In this document: piece by piece, positions 1 through 6,849 of the stretch
Position numbering within the stretch: the first letter of the stretch is position 1
Layout: the number at the start of each line of letters is the position of its first letter
Source: an uncultured Lachnospiraceae bacterium
GTDB taxonomy: Bacteria > Bacillota > Clostridia > Lachnospirales > Lachnospiraceae
Reading direction: 5' to 3'
DNA: 8,894 nucleotides
NCBI GenBank assembly: GCA_902783445.1
Contig: CACZQX010000208.1
Span: forward strand, 1 to 8,894
Position numbers and translations under genes: made by a program
Notes under the pieces: model-generated
The model's database searches: none
Told to the model about the DNA's origin: nothing
What the model saw: the letters and a program-made list of their open reading frames with translations, nothing else

Positions 1-1443
1 CCTTGTGTTGAACTTTGTCCTGCACACGTTGATGTTCCGGGCTATGTTGCACTTGTTAATCAAGGCAGATATGATGATGCGATTAATCTTATCAGAAAAG
101 ATAATCCTTTCCCTACGGCATGCGCACTGATTTGTGAACATCCTTGCGAAAGAAGATGTCGTCGTAACATGATTGACTCTTCCATTAATATAAGAGGTGT
201 AAAAAGATATGCCGTTGATCAAATTTCGGCAGATAAAGTTCCTACACCTAAATGTGCCGAAAACACAGGCAAATCAATCGCCGTTATCGGCGGTGGCCCA
301 AGCGGTATGACAGCAGCTTATTTCCTTGCGCAGATGGGACACAAAGTTGTTGTTTTCGAATCCAAAAATAAGCTTGGCGGTATGTTACGCTACGGTATTC
401 CTAATTATCGTTTCCCGAGAGAACGTCTCGACCAGGATTTGGATGCAATTCTTTCCATGGGAAATATTGAAATAAAATATGAAACAACGGTAGGAAAAGA
501 CATCACTCTCGAACAGCTTCACAGAGAATATGATGCAATCTATATCGCTATCGGCGCTCAGGCCGGCAAAAACTTGGGCATCGAAGGTTTGGATGCAAAA
601 GGTGTATTCTCCGCCGTTGATCTTCTTCGCGAAATCGGTGATGGCAAATACCCTGATTTGGAAGGCAAACGCGTTGCCGTAATCGGTGGCGGTAATGTTG
701 CCATCGACTGTGCAAGAACAGCTGTCAGAGCAAAAGCCGAATCCGTTGCACTTGTTTACAGAAGAAGAAAACTTGATATGACGGCTCAGGAAGAAGAAAT
801 CGAAAGCGCAATGGCCGAAGGTATTGAGCTTATGACTCTTCAGGCTCCTATTAAAATAGAAAAAGACGAGGAAGGAAACTGCACAGGTCTTTGGGTTGAG
901 CACCAAATGAGTAGTGTTTACGGCAGAGACGGCCGTCCAAGTACGGTTACAGCCGACGAAAAGCTGGAACTTATTCCATGTGACATAGTTCTTGCCGCCG
1001 TAGGTCAGGATGTGGAAAGCGAATACTTTGAGCAGGCAGGTCTTCCTATTAAGAGAAAACTCTTTGTTGCGGATGAGTGCGCTCATGTAAACGGCCACAA
1101 CTTTGAAAACATTTTTGCGGGCGGTGACTGCGTATCAGGTCCGGCAACGGTTATAAAAGCTATTGCCGCAGGTAAAATTGCCGCAGCAAACATCGACGAA
1201 TTTTTAGGTTTCCACCACGAAATTTCCTCGGATGTTGAGATTCCTCTTCCGCTTCTTAACAACAAGGTTAAGACTGCAAGAATTCACTTAAAAGAATCTC
1301 CTTCATATGTAAGAATCACAAACTTCGATCCTGTCGAAATCGGCATGAGCGAAGAAGAAATCAAGCAGGAAACATCCCGTTGCTTAAGATGTGATCACTT
1401 TGGATGCGGAGTATTGAGAGGAGGTCGCAAGAGCAAATGGTAA
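1..1443 (+). CDS. GltD-like FAD/NAD(P)-dependent Fe-S oxidoreductase, 5' end missing
   Basis: The frame is open from the first base, so the true start lies upstream; 480 residues are visible. The protein resembles the small subunit of glutamate synthase (GltD) and related NAD(P)H:acceptor flavoproteins. Visible residues 2-53 hold the N-terminal Fe-S region, with C2 and C6 in a CxxxCP motif, then C41, C45, C49 and C53. The FAD Rossmann motif GGGPSG is at about 97-102, the NAD(P) Rossmann motif GGGNVAID at about 229-236, and the second FAD contact AGGDCVSGP at about 373-381. The tail carries SRCLRCDHFGCG (C461, C464, C469), as in GltD-like modules fused to or paired with redox enzymes. Its stop overlaps the hydrogenase start, so the two are translationally coupled. 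It probably passes electrons between NAD(P)H and the hydrogenase; glutamate synthesis is unlikely, as no large subunit is seen. Whether an additional N-terminal domain such as NuoF precedes it cannot be told. An ATG at 169 is internal, because homology continues upstream of it. Confidence 0.9.
   Translation, partial: PCVELCPAHVDVPGYVALVNQGRYDDAINLIRKDNPFPTACALICEHPCERRCRRNMIDSSINIRGVKRYAVDQISADKVPTPKCAENTGKSIAVIGGGPSGMTAAYFLAQMGHKVVVFESKNKLGGMLRYGIPNYRFPRERLDQDLDAILSMGNIEIKYETTVGKDITLEQLHREYDAIYIAIGAQAGKNLGIEGLDAKGVFSAVDLLREIGDGKYPDLEGKRVAVIGGGNVAIDCARTAVRAKAESVALVYRRRKLDMTAQEEEIESAMAEGIELMTLQAPIKIEKDEEGNCTGLWVEHQMSSVYGRDGRPSTVTADEKLELIPCDIVLAAVGQDVESEYFEQAGLPIKRKLFVADECAHVNGHNFENIFAGGDCVSGPATVIKAIAAGKIAAANIDEFLGFHHEISSDVEIPLPLLNNKVKTARIHLKESPSYVRITNFDPVEIGMSEEEIKQETSRCLRCDHFGCGVLRGGRKSKW
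1419..1425 (+). promoter_or_regulatory. Ribosome binding site deciding the hydrogenase start
   Basis: AGGAGGT lies inside the end of the upstream gene, 11 bases before the ATG at 1437. A longer frame opens at ATG 1404, but that ATG precedes this site, and the 11 residues it adds are basic and unlike a ferredoxin-domain start. The 1437 start begins directly with the expected MVNITINGK ferredoxin strand. Confidence 0.75.
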
Positions 1444-3182
1444 ATATTACAATTAACGGAAAAGCCCTTCAGGTTCCGGAAGGAATTACTATACTTGAAG
1501 CCGCTGCACAGGGAGGATTCAAAATCCCTACACTTTGCTTCTTAAAAGACATCAACGAAATAGGCGCCTGTCGTGTCTGTCTTGTTGAAATCGAAGGCAA
1601 AGACAACTTGGTTGCGGCATGTAACAACGTTGTTGATGAAGGTATGAATATCTACACCAACACACCTAAGGTTCGTTCGGCAAGAAAAACAAACGTTGAA
1701 CTTATCTTATCCACACATGAATATAAATGTGCAACATGTATCAGAAGCGGTAACTGCCAGCTTCAGAGCGTTGCCAACGATTTGGGGATCATTGAAGTTC
1801 CTTACATCGAAGAATTGGAAAAACGTCCTTGGGACCATTATCTTCCACTTGTAAAAGAGTCGGAAAAATGTATAAAATGTATGCGCTGCGTACAGGTTTG
1901 CGACAAAGTTCAGGGACTTAACATTTGGGATATCGTAAGCAGCGGTAGAAGAACAAGTATCGATGTTGCGGGCGGTATCGACTTTGAAAAATCAGCTTGT
2001 TCACTTTGCGGACAATGTATTACTCACTGTCCTACAGGCGCTCTTCGCGAAAGAAACGACACAGATCGTTACTTTGACGCCTTGGCGGATCCTGACAAGA
2101 TTGTTATCGTTCAGATCGCTCCCGCTGTTCGTGCTGCATGGGGCGAAGCTATAGGTCTTCCTCGCGAAAAGGCAACTATCAAACGCCTTGTTAATGCAAT
2201 AAGAAAAACAGGTGCTGATTATATATTCGATACAAACTTCACGGCCGATCTTACCATTATGGAAGAAGGCAGCGAATTTTTAGAAAAATTCACTCATAAA
2301 GAAGATTATAAATGGCCTATGTTTACATCTTGCTGTCCGGGTTGGATAAGATTTGCAAAATCTCAATTCCCTGAGATCGTACCGCAAATCTCTACTGCAA
2401 AATCACCTCAGCAGATGTTTGGTGCAGTTGCAAAATCTTACTACGCTGATTTACTTCGTGTTGATCCTGAGCGCATTTTCTCGGTTTCAATCATGCCTTG
2501 TACGGCAAAGAAACACGAATGTGAACTTCCAAACATGAATGATGCGGGTGCGGGACAAGACGTTGACCTTGTTTTGACCACAAGAGAAGTTGCAAGAATC
2601 ATCAAAGCAGATCAGATTATTCCTGAGCTTTTGGTTGAAGAAGAATTTGATGCACCTCTTGGCGTAGGCTCCGGTGCTGCTGTAATATTCGGTGCAACCG
2701 GCGGTGTTATGGAAGCTGCTCTTCGTAGCGTTCACTATCTTATTACAGGTAAGAATCCTGATCCAGACGCATTTAGCGTGGTTCGCGGTATGGACGGTAT
2801 TAAAGAAGCAGAAATAGAAATTGCGGGAAATAAAGTTAGAGGCGCTGTTGTAAGCGGACTTGGAAATACAAGAAAGCTTCTTGAACGCATCAAATCCGGT
2901 GAAGCTCATTACGACTTTGTAGAAGTTATGGCTTGTCCGGGTGGTTGCGCAGGCGGTGGCGGACAGCCTATCTGCGATGGCGTTGAACTTGCCGATGTAC
3001 GTGCCGAAAACCTTTATAGTTTGGATAAAAACAATCCGCTTAGATTTTCACACGAAAATCCATCGGTTATCAAAGCTTATGATGACTATTTCCAGAAACC
3101 GTTATCTCACAAATCACATCAGTTGTTACACACTGATTTAAGCGAATGGGATATGCCGTTTGTAGGAAAACGTAAAAAATAA
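1437..3182 (+). CDS. hydA: [FeFe] hydrogenase catalytic subunit, M3-type
   Basis: This 581-residue iron-only hydrogenase interconverts H2 with protons and electrons, probably in the cytoplasm. Domains in order: a [2Fe-2S] ferredoxin domain (C34, C45, C48, C62); a His-Cys3 [4Fe-4S] site (H94, C98, C101, C107); two [4Fe-4S] clusters (C145, C148, C151, C155 and C188, C191, C194, C198); then the H-cluster domain with L1 TSCCPGW (297-303), L2 MPCTAKKHE (353-361) and L3 EVMACPGGCAGG (496-507). C299 is the expected proton-relay cysteine; C300, C355, C500 and C504 match the H-cluster ligands. Size and order match the clostridial CpI enzyme (about 574 residues), with no extra C-terminal Fe-S domain. 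The ATG overlaps the upstream GltD-like gene by 7 bases. HydA linked to a GltD-like gene has been grouped in hydrogenase surveys as a glutamate-synthase-linked class (A2), whose physiology is unclear; assignment here is inference from context. The maturases HydE, HydF and HydG are not in the window. Confidence 0.97.
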   Translation: MVNITINGKALQVPEGITILEAAAQGGFKIPTLCFLKDINEIGACRVCLVEIEGKDNLVAACNNVVDEGMNIYTNTPKVRSARKTNVELILSTHEYKCATCIRSGNCQLQSVANDLGIIEVPYIEELEKRPWDHYLPLVKESEKCIKCMRCVQVCDKVQGLNIWDIVSSGRRTSIDVAGGIDFEKSACSLCGQCITHCPTGALRERNDTDRYFDALADPDKIVIVQIAPAVRAAWGEAIGLPREKATIKRLVNAIRKTGADYIFDTNFTADLTIMEEGSEFLEKFTHKEDYKWPMFTSCCPGWIRFAKSQFPEIVPQISTAKSPQQMFGAVAKSYYADLLRVDPERIFSVSIMPCTAKKHECELPNMNDAGAGQDVDLVLTTREVARIIKADQIIPELLVEEEFDAPLGVGSGAAVIFGATGGVMEAALRSVHYLITGKNPDPDAFSVVRGMDGIKEAEIEIAGNKVRGAVVSGLGNTRKLLERIKSGEAHYDFVEVMACPGGCAGGGGQPICDGVELADVRAENLYSLDKNNPLRFSHENPSVIKAYDDYFQKPLSHKSHQLLHTDLSEWDMPFVGKRKK

Positions 3183-3192
3183 AAAGCATTTA

Positions 3193-3229
3193 AAAAGGGC
3201 GACTGTTCAAAATGTCGCCCTTTTGTTTT
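3193..3229. terminator. Bidirectional intrinsic terminator between hydA and trkH
   Basis: An 11-base-pair stem (AAAAGGGCGAC at 3193-3203 with GTCGCCCTTTT at 3214-3224) encloses a 10-base loop. On the plus strand it is followed by a broken T-run (TTTTGTTTT), and on the minus strand by TTTTTAAAT. It sits between two convergent genes, 10 bases after the hydA stop and about 10 bases past the trkH stop, so it can end both transcripts. Confidence 0.9.
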
Positions 3230-3239
3230 GCAAAGAATA

Positions 3240-4679
3240 TTATCTTCTCTTCCAAGTCTTAGGGAATATAAGTAATAGTATCGGGAATATTTCCAGACGT
3301 CCAAGCAACATCAGCACCGTACATACTATCTTGGACAGATAGGAAAAGACGGCAAAGTTACCCGCCGGTCCCGTAAGATTAAGTCCAGGCCCAATATTCA
3401 TAAAGCAGCTGACCACAGATGTGGCACTGGTGGTAAAGTCTTTATTATCTATCGAAACAATTACAAATCCCGCAATCAATATAAGGCAAGTAAGTCCGAA
3501 ATAAGAAAGTGTCGATCTTACAACCGCATCCGGCACCCTGTGTCCTTCCATTCTGACATAATTGACAGAGCGCGGATGATGCATTCTCTTAACTTCGCAA
3601 ATTGCGCTTTTAACAATAATAAGTATTCGCGATACTTTAAGACCGCCGCCCGTACTTCCGGCACAACCGCCCACAAACATAAGCATAAAGAGTATTGTTT
3701 TTGACAGTTCCGGCCAGGTGTTAAAATCAACCGTGGAAAAACCGGTAGTGGTCATTATGGACGATGTTTGGAAAAAGGCATGTCTGAATGTTTCCGATGC
3801 GGAATCATACATTCCGTGAATGTTAAAGCCTATAATAACAGTAGCCGCAGCAATAAGCACAAGGTATACTCTAAGCTCTTCGTTTTGGAAGAAGTTTTTA
3901 ATCTTACCCACAAACAAGAAGAAATACAAGTTAAAGTTTATACCGAAGAGCAACATAAAAATGCCTATAACCATTTGTATGTATCCGCTGTCAAAAGCTC
4001 CGATACTTAGATTCTTAACACCGAATCCACCTGTTCCGGCCGTTGCAAAGGAATGTACAACGCTGTCGTAAAGGCCCATTCCGCCGGCTTTTAAGAAGAT
4101 TATTTCCAATGCCGTAAGTATGAAGTATGAAATATAGAGAATTCTTGCTGTCTTTTTGGCCTTCGGTACCAGTTTACCAACAGTCGGGCCCGCAACCTCG
4201 GCACGCATTATGTACATTGAATACTCGTTGGACATAGGAATGATTGCCATCATAAATACAAGAATTCCCATACCGCCTATCCAATGGGTAAAGCTTCGCC
4301 AAAAAAGCATTCCCATGCCCATTGCTTCAACATCCGTAAGAATTGTTGAACCTGTTGTGGTGAAACCGGATACCGTTTCAAACCATGCATCTATATAATT
4401 CGGTATATCGCCGCTTACCACGAAAGGTATGGCACCTATAAAGGACATGGCAAGCCAAGAAATACCGACGCATATAAAACCTTCTTTTGAGAAAAAGGCC
4501 TTTGTTTTCGGCTTTGGAATGGAAAGAACCGCTGCCACAAGCACTGCTGCCGCAATGGCAACCAAAAATCCCAATGCGTTTTCTTTATAATACAAGGATA
4601 CAAGCAAAGGCACTATCAAAAGCAATGCTTCGATAAAAAGCACACGACTTATGATATAGCTTATCATTCGATAATTCAT
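3240..4679 (-). CDS. trkH: TrkH/KtrB-family potassium uptake channel subunit
   Basis: This 479-residue integral membrane protein is the K+-translocating subunit of a Trk/Ktr system. Hydrophobic segments run through the whole length in four M1-P-M2 repeats. All four pore-loop filters are visible with their glycines: SGFTTTGS (104-111), SFATAGTGGFG (210-220), MTTTGFS (309-315) and NIGPGLN (428-434). Flanking features such as FWRSFTHWIGGMGI (126-139) and GGCAGSTGGGLKVSR (337-351) are typical of the TrkH branch. The length is normal for the family, so the gene looks intact. The start ATG is preceded by AAGGGAG at a good distance. The gating partner TrkA is not in this window; in this group of bacteria it is often adjacent or elsewhere, so its location is unknown. 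The gene converges on hydA and has its own probable promoter, so it appears monocistronic. TrkH rather than KtrB is inferred from length and the N-terminal helix. Confidence 0.95.
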   Translation of the reverse strand: MNYRMISYIISRVLFIEALLLIVPLLVSLYYKENALGFLVAIAAAVLVAAVLSIPKPKTKAFFSKEGFICVGISWLAMSFIGAIPFVVSGDIPNYIDAWFETVSGFTTTGSTILTDVEAMGMGMLFWRSFTHWIGGMGILVFMMAIIPMSNEYSMYIMRAEVAGPTVGKLVPKAKKTARILYISYFILTALEIIFLKAGGMGLYDSVVHSFATAGTGGFGVKNLSIGAFDSGYIQMVIGIFMLLFGINFNLYFFLFVGKIKNFFQNEELRVYLVLIAAATVIIGFNIHGMYDSASETFRHAFFQTSSIMTTTGFSTVDFNTWPELSKTILFMLMFVGGCAGSTGGGLKVSRILIIVKSAICEVKRMHHPRSVNYVRMEGHRVPDAVVRSTLSYFGLTCLILIAGFVIVSIDNKDFTTSATSVVSCFMNIGPGLNLTGPAGNFAVFSYLSKIVCTVLMLLGRLEIFPILLLIFPKTWKRR

Positions 4680-4768
4680 ATCGAAACTCCCTTCAATTGT
4701 TAATATACTAAATTAAACCGACAAATCACTGTTTTTTAACAGCCTCATTTTTCATAAAAACTATACCT

Positions 4769-4797
4769 ATAATAGCACTAACTTGCTTTATTTACAA
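4769..4797 (-). promoter_or_regulatory. Probable sigma-A promoter of trkH
   Basis: Reading the minus strand, a -35-like TTGTAA (4797-4792) and a -10-like TATTAT (4774-4769) are 17 bases apart. Transcription would begin near 4762, giving a leader of about 80 bases before the trkH ATG. The matches are 4 of 6 and 5 of 6 to consensus. The flanking region is AT-rich, so chance similarity is possible. Confidence 0.4.
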
Positions 4798-4841
4798 TTA
4801 CAAATACATCCGACCATATCTTTTGTAAAGAATCATCAAAC

Positions 4842-4876
4842 AAAAAAGCGCATATCTTTTGACATGCGCTTTTTTT
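4842..4876 (-). terminator. Intrinsic terminator of the cbiK-lipoprotein transcript
   Basis: A 12-base-pair stem pairs AAAAAAGCGCAT (4842-4853) with ATGCGCTTTTTT (4864-4875) around a 10-base loop. On the minus strand the descending arm ends in a run of T. It starts 13 bases after the stop of the small lipoprotein gene and lies before the trkH promoter, so it isolates the two units. The A/T symmetry would let it act on the plus strand as well. Confidence 0.88.
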
Positions 4877-4888
4877 AATAATCAGCTG

Positions 4889-5404
4889 TTAGTTTTCGGA
4901 AGTTTGCGTCTCTTCCACCACATTTGAAACCTTAACTTTGTGATCGTACCACTTAGCTTTTTTACCGATTAAAGCAAGATCGAATTCTTCATCCAATACG
5001 CTTACAGGTACATCAAAGCCATACACTGTTTCTGTTGTACCGTCATCATATGTCACAACATCTTCGGTGTGCTCTAAAATTTTTGCTCCTTCTTTTTGAG
5101 CATCTTCCGCAGTACCTACAAAAAGATTAACTATCCCGTCGCCGGCAAGGGTTATATGTACCGTCATTTCGCCGTCTTTTACGGTAAGAGTTGCCTTATT
5201 GTTTAAAGCTTCATTTATATGGAACATTGAGCTGTCGGTTGTAAAATCAACCGTATATGTTCCGTCTTCAAGCAATGCTTCTTTTTTGCTCTCTTCTTGT
5301 GTTTGCGCCTGTGAATTGTCGCCATTTGCGGCATCTTTTCCTTCACATCCCACGCAAAGAGTGAGAGCTGCAATCATTGCCAGCAAGGCTATTATTTTTT
5401 TCAT
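4889..5404 (-). CDS. Small lipoprotein, possible NEAT/Shp-like ligand-binding domain
   Basis: This 171-residue protein starts with a lipoprotein signal (MKK, a hydrophobic stretch, and a lipobox ending VGC at C20), so it should be anchored outside the membrane. Residues 21-44 are a polar linker. Residues 45-161 form one compact domain predicted to be rich in beta strands: DGTYTVDF at 47-54, SSMFH at 58-62, ATLTVKDGEMTVHITL at 71-86, then FDVPVSVLDEEFDLALI (130-146) and KKAKWYDHKV (148-157). The pattern of an early SMF turn, paired strands and a late WYD strand recalls NEAT and Shp haem-binding domains, but this is recognition by eye and weak. M60, H62, M80, H83 and H155 are possible ligands. 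The gene follows cbiK by 21 bases with AAAGG before the ATG, so they are probably cotranscribed under the B12 riboswitch. A role in binding cobalt, a corrinoid or a tetrapyrrole is inferred from context only. Confidence 0.85.
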   Translation of the reverse strand: MKKIIALLAMIAALTLCVGCEGKDAANGDNSQAQTQEESKKEALLEDGTYTVDFTTDSSMFHINEALNNKATLTVKDGEMTVHITLAGDGIVNLFVGTAEDAQKEGAKILEHTEDVVTYDDGTTETVYGFDVPVSVLDEEFDLALIGKKAKWYDHKVKVSNVVEETQTSEN

Positions 5405-5425
5405 ATTACTTTACCTTTGTAAATA

Positions 5426-6610
5426 TTATTTTGCCATTGCATCTGCTGTATGTGCTACATATAAGGCCTGAACATCAGCAATTCTTCCAAGACCTTCGAT
5501 CTGGCAATCAATCTTATCAAATGCTTTTGCATCCGTAAACATGCTCTTCCATGAATCAGCATCATCGCCTGCCATGTCGTTGTTAGCGTGATTGCCTGCT
5601 ACAACCATAAGCGGACGAAGAACTACATTTTTGTAGCCTGCTGCTTTTACGGCTTCGATTACGTTTTCGCATGCTGTTTCTTCAGGTTCACCTTCAACCG
5701 TTCCGATAAATACGTTTGCATAGCCTAAATTTTCCATCTGTTTCTGCATCTGTGAGTATGAAACTTTAGCTGTGTGGCTTGTACCGTGACCCATAAATAC
5801 AAATGCCGTACTTGCTTCTTTTGCGGCATCAAGGCTGTCAAAACCTGCTAATTTTACAGCTTCGGCTGTGATTGCTTTTGCTACCGCTTCTTTATCCGCA
5901 TTAACAGCCGTAGCATCCGCACCTACTTCACCAAGAAGAGGTTCAGCAACTTTTACGGATGTAAATTTATCTTTGTATGTATCCAAAGTTGCTACAAGTT
6001 CGTCATATTCAGCACCATGCATAAGATGTGTCGGCTGAATTACAAGGTTCTTAACACCGTTTGTAACCGCACGATCAAGGGCCTGAGCTACATTATCGAT
6101 TGATTCGCCATCACGTGCAAGAACGTGGTTAATGATAATCTGAGCTGTGAAAGCACGTCTAACCGACCAATCAGGATTTGCTGCTGCAATTGCTTTTTCA
6201 ATTCCGCCGATATCTTCTGCTCTGCTATCGTTAAATGATGTACCGAAACTTACTACCAAAATTTCGTTTTCGCCAATGTTATCCTGATTTAAAGGATCGT
6301 CTTTTGATGCATCACCGGTATCTCTTCCGAAATAGTCAGGATCTGCAAATTCACCTTCAACCAATTCTTTCTGAACATCAGTTAATTTGTCCCAAGCTTC
6401 TTTTGCTGCTTTACACTGAGCTTCCGTATCTTCTGTCCATTCCTGAACATAGATTGCATCAATAAGTGCCGCAACTTCATCTGCTGCTGCCTGATCCAAA
6501 TCAATCTCCGCACCCGGTCCGTCCGGCTCCTCATTTGTCTTTGAATCACAGCCGATAACAAATACAGACGCCAACATGAGTGTCATAATCATTACCAAAA
6601 TCTTCTTCAT
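5426..6610 (-). CDS. cbiK: Lipoprotein sirohydrochlorin cobaltochelatase, CbiK family
   Basis: CbiK enzymes insert Co2+ (or Fe2+) into sirohydrochlorin in anaerobic B12 synthesis. This 394-residue version starts with a signal peptide and lipobox (VIGC, C21), so it should be tethered outside the membrane. Residues 36-93 form a helical module with the WDKLTDVQKELV pattern common in clostridial surface proteins. The chelatase domain runs from about 113 to 394: ILVVSFGTSF (117-126), IQPTHLMHG (191-199), FMGHGTSH (272-279), GTVEGEPE (303-310), and LRPLMVVAGNHANNDMAGDD (331-350). H275, E306 and H341 match the metal-binding and catalytic His/Glu/His of Salmonella CbiK and of the periplasmic Desulfovibrio CbiK-P, so it looks active. 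ATG 6610 has GGAAAGG upstream; an in-frame ATG at 6661 is rejected because it would put 17 polar residues before the signal peptide. A B12 riboswitch lies upstream. Alternative substrates include haem-type porphyrins. Confidence 0.93.
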   Translation of the reverse strand: MKKILVMIMTLMLASVFVIGCDSKTNEEPDGPGAEIDLDQAAADEVAALIDAIYVQEWTEDTEAQCKAAKEAWDKLTDVQKELVEGEFADPDYFGRDTGDASKDDPLNQDNIGENEILVVSFGTSFNDSRAEDIGGIEKAIAAANPDWSVRRAFTAQIIINHVLARDGESIDNVAQALDRAVTNGVKNLVIQPTHLMHGAEYDELVATLDTYKDKFTSVKVAEPLLGEVGADATAVNADKEAVAKAITAEAVKLAGFDSLDAAKEASTAFVFMGHGTSHTAKVSYSQMQKQMENLGYANVFIGTVEGEPEETACENVIEAVKAAGYKNVVLRPLMVVAGNHANNDMAGDDADSWKSMFTDAKAFDKIDCQIEGLGRIADVQALYVAHTADAMAK

Positions 6611-6849
6611 TTTCAACCTTTCCTTTCCCCTGACGAATCCTTCGAATATAAATCCCCGCATATTCTTCCTCTATCGTCAGAAACCAAAATATACATATCA
6701 GTCCCATAATAAATCAAAAAAAATTCTTTTATCAAAAGACAAAAGAACCTCAAAAAACACATGCTTACTTTTAACATAAGCTGCTGCGCAAAAGTTATTG
6801 CGCCGGTCTTAATCAATTCCTCGTGATTTGAAAAATACTTTTTCCGACC
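6611..6849 (-). promoter_or_regulatory. Long leader between B12 aptamer and cbiK (expression platform)
   Basis: About 240 bases separate the aptamer from the cbiK ATG. From 5' to 3' on the minus strand they hold a GCGCAA/TTGCGC hairpin near 6808-6790, a GCTTA/TAAGC hairpin near 6782-6764 followed by a T-run, the possible attenuator at 6747-6716, and a promoter-like pair (TTGATT with TATATT, 18 bases apart) just after it. The cbiK ribosome site is too far from the aptamer for simple direct occlusion, so transcriptional control is the more likely mode. A 67-codon TTG-started frame spans the leader (6613-6816) but has no recognisable product. Confidence 0.55.
6716..6747 (-). terminator. Possible attenuator hairpin in the riboswitch leader
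   Basis: On the minus strand TTCTTTT (6747-6741) can pair with AAAAGAA (6730-6724) around a 10-base loop, followed directly by eight T (6723-6716). It lies between the B12 aptamer and cbiK, where a riboswitch-controlled terminator would be expected. The stem is only 7 pairs with one G-C pair, so it is weak. A second, upstream stem at about 6790-6808 (GCGCAA with TTGCGC) could be part of the switching structure. Confidence 0.4.

Noticed and set aside
385..1098. 237-codon open frame on the minus strand inside the GltD-like gene
   Set aside because: It is antisense to a gene with clear FAD and NAD(P) motifs. Its translation is rich in Phe, Cys and Ser and matches no family, as expected of a shadow frame.
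1404..1436. Upstream ATG extending hydA by 11 residues
   Set aside because: The ribosome site at 1419-1425 lies downstream of that ATG and serves the one at 1437. The added residues are not part of the ferredoxin domain.
2487..2909. 140-codon minus-strand frame inside hydA
   Set aside because: It is antisense to the H-cluster domain, with no ribosome site or recognisable domain; a shadow of biased codon use.
6611..6661. Upstream ATG extending cbiK by 17 residues
   Set aside because: It would place charged residues ahead of the signal peptide. The ATG at 6610 has a strong GGAAAGG site and gives a standard MKK lipoprotein start.
6613..6816. 67-codon frame on the minus strand as a protein gene
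   Set aside because: It starts with TTG very close to its putative ribosome site, has no recognisable domain and covers the structured riboswitch leader. It is kept only as a possible leader peptide in the leader finding.
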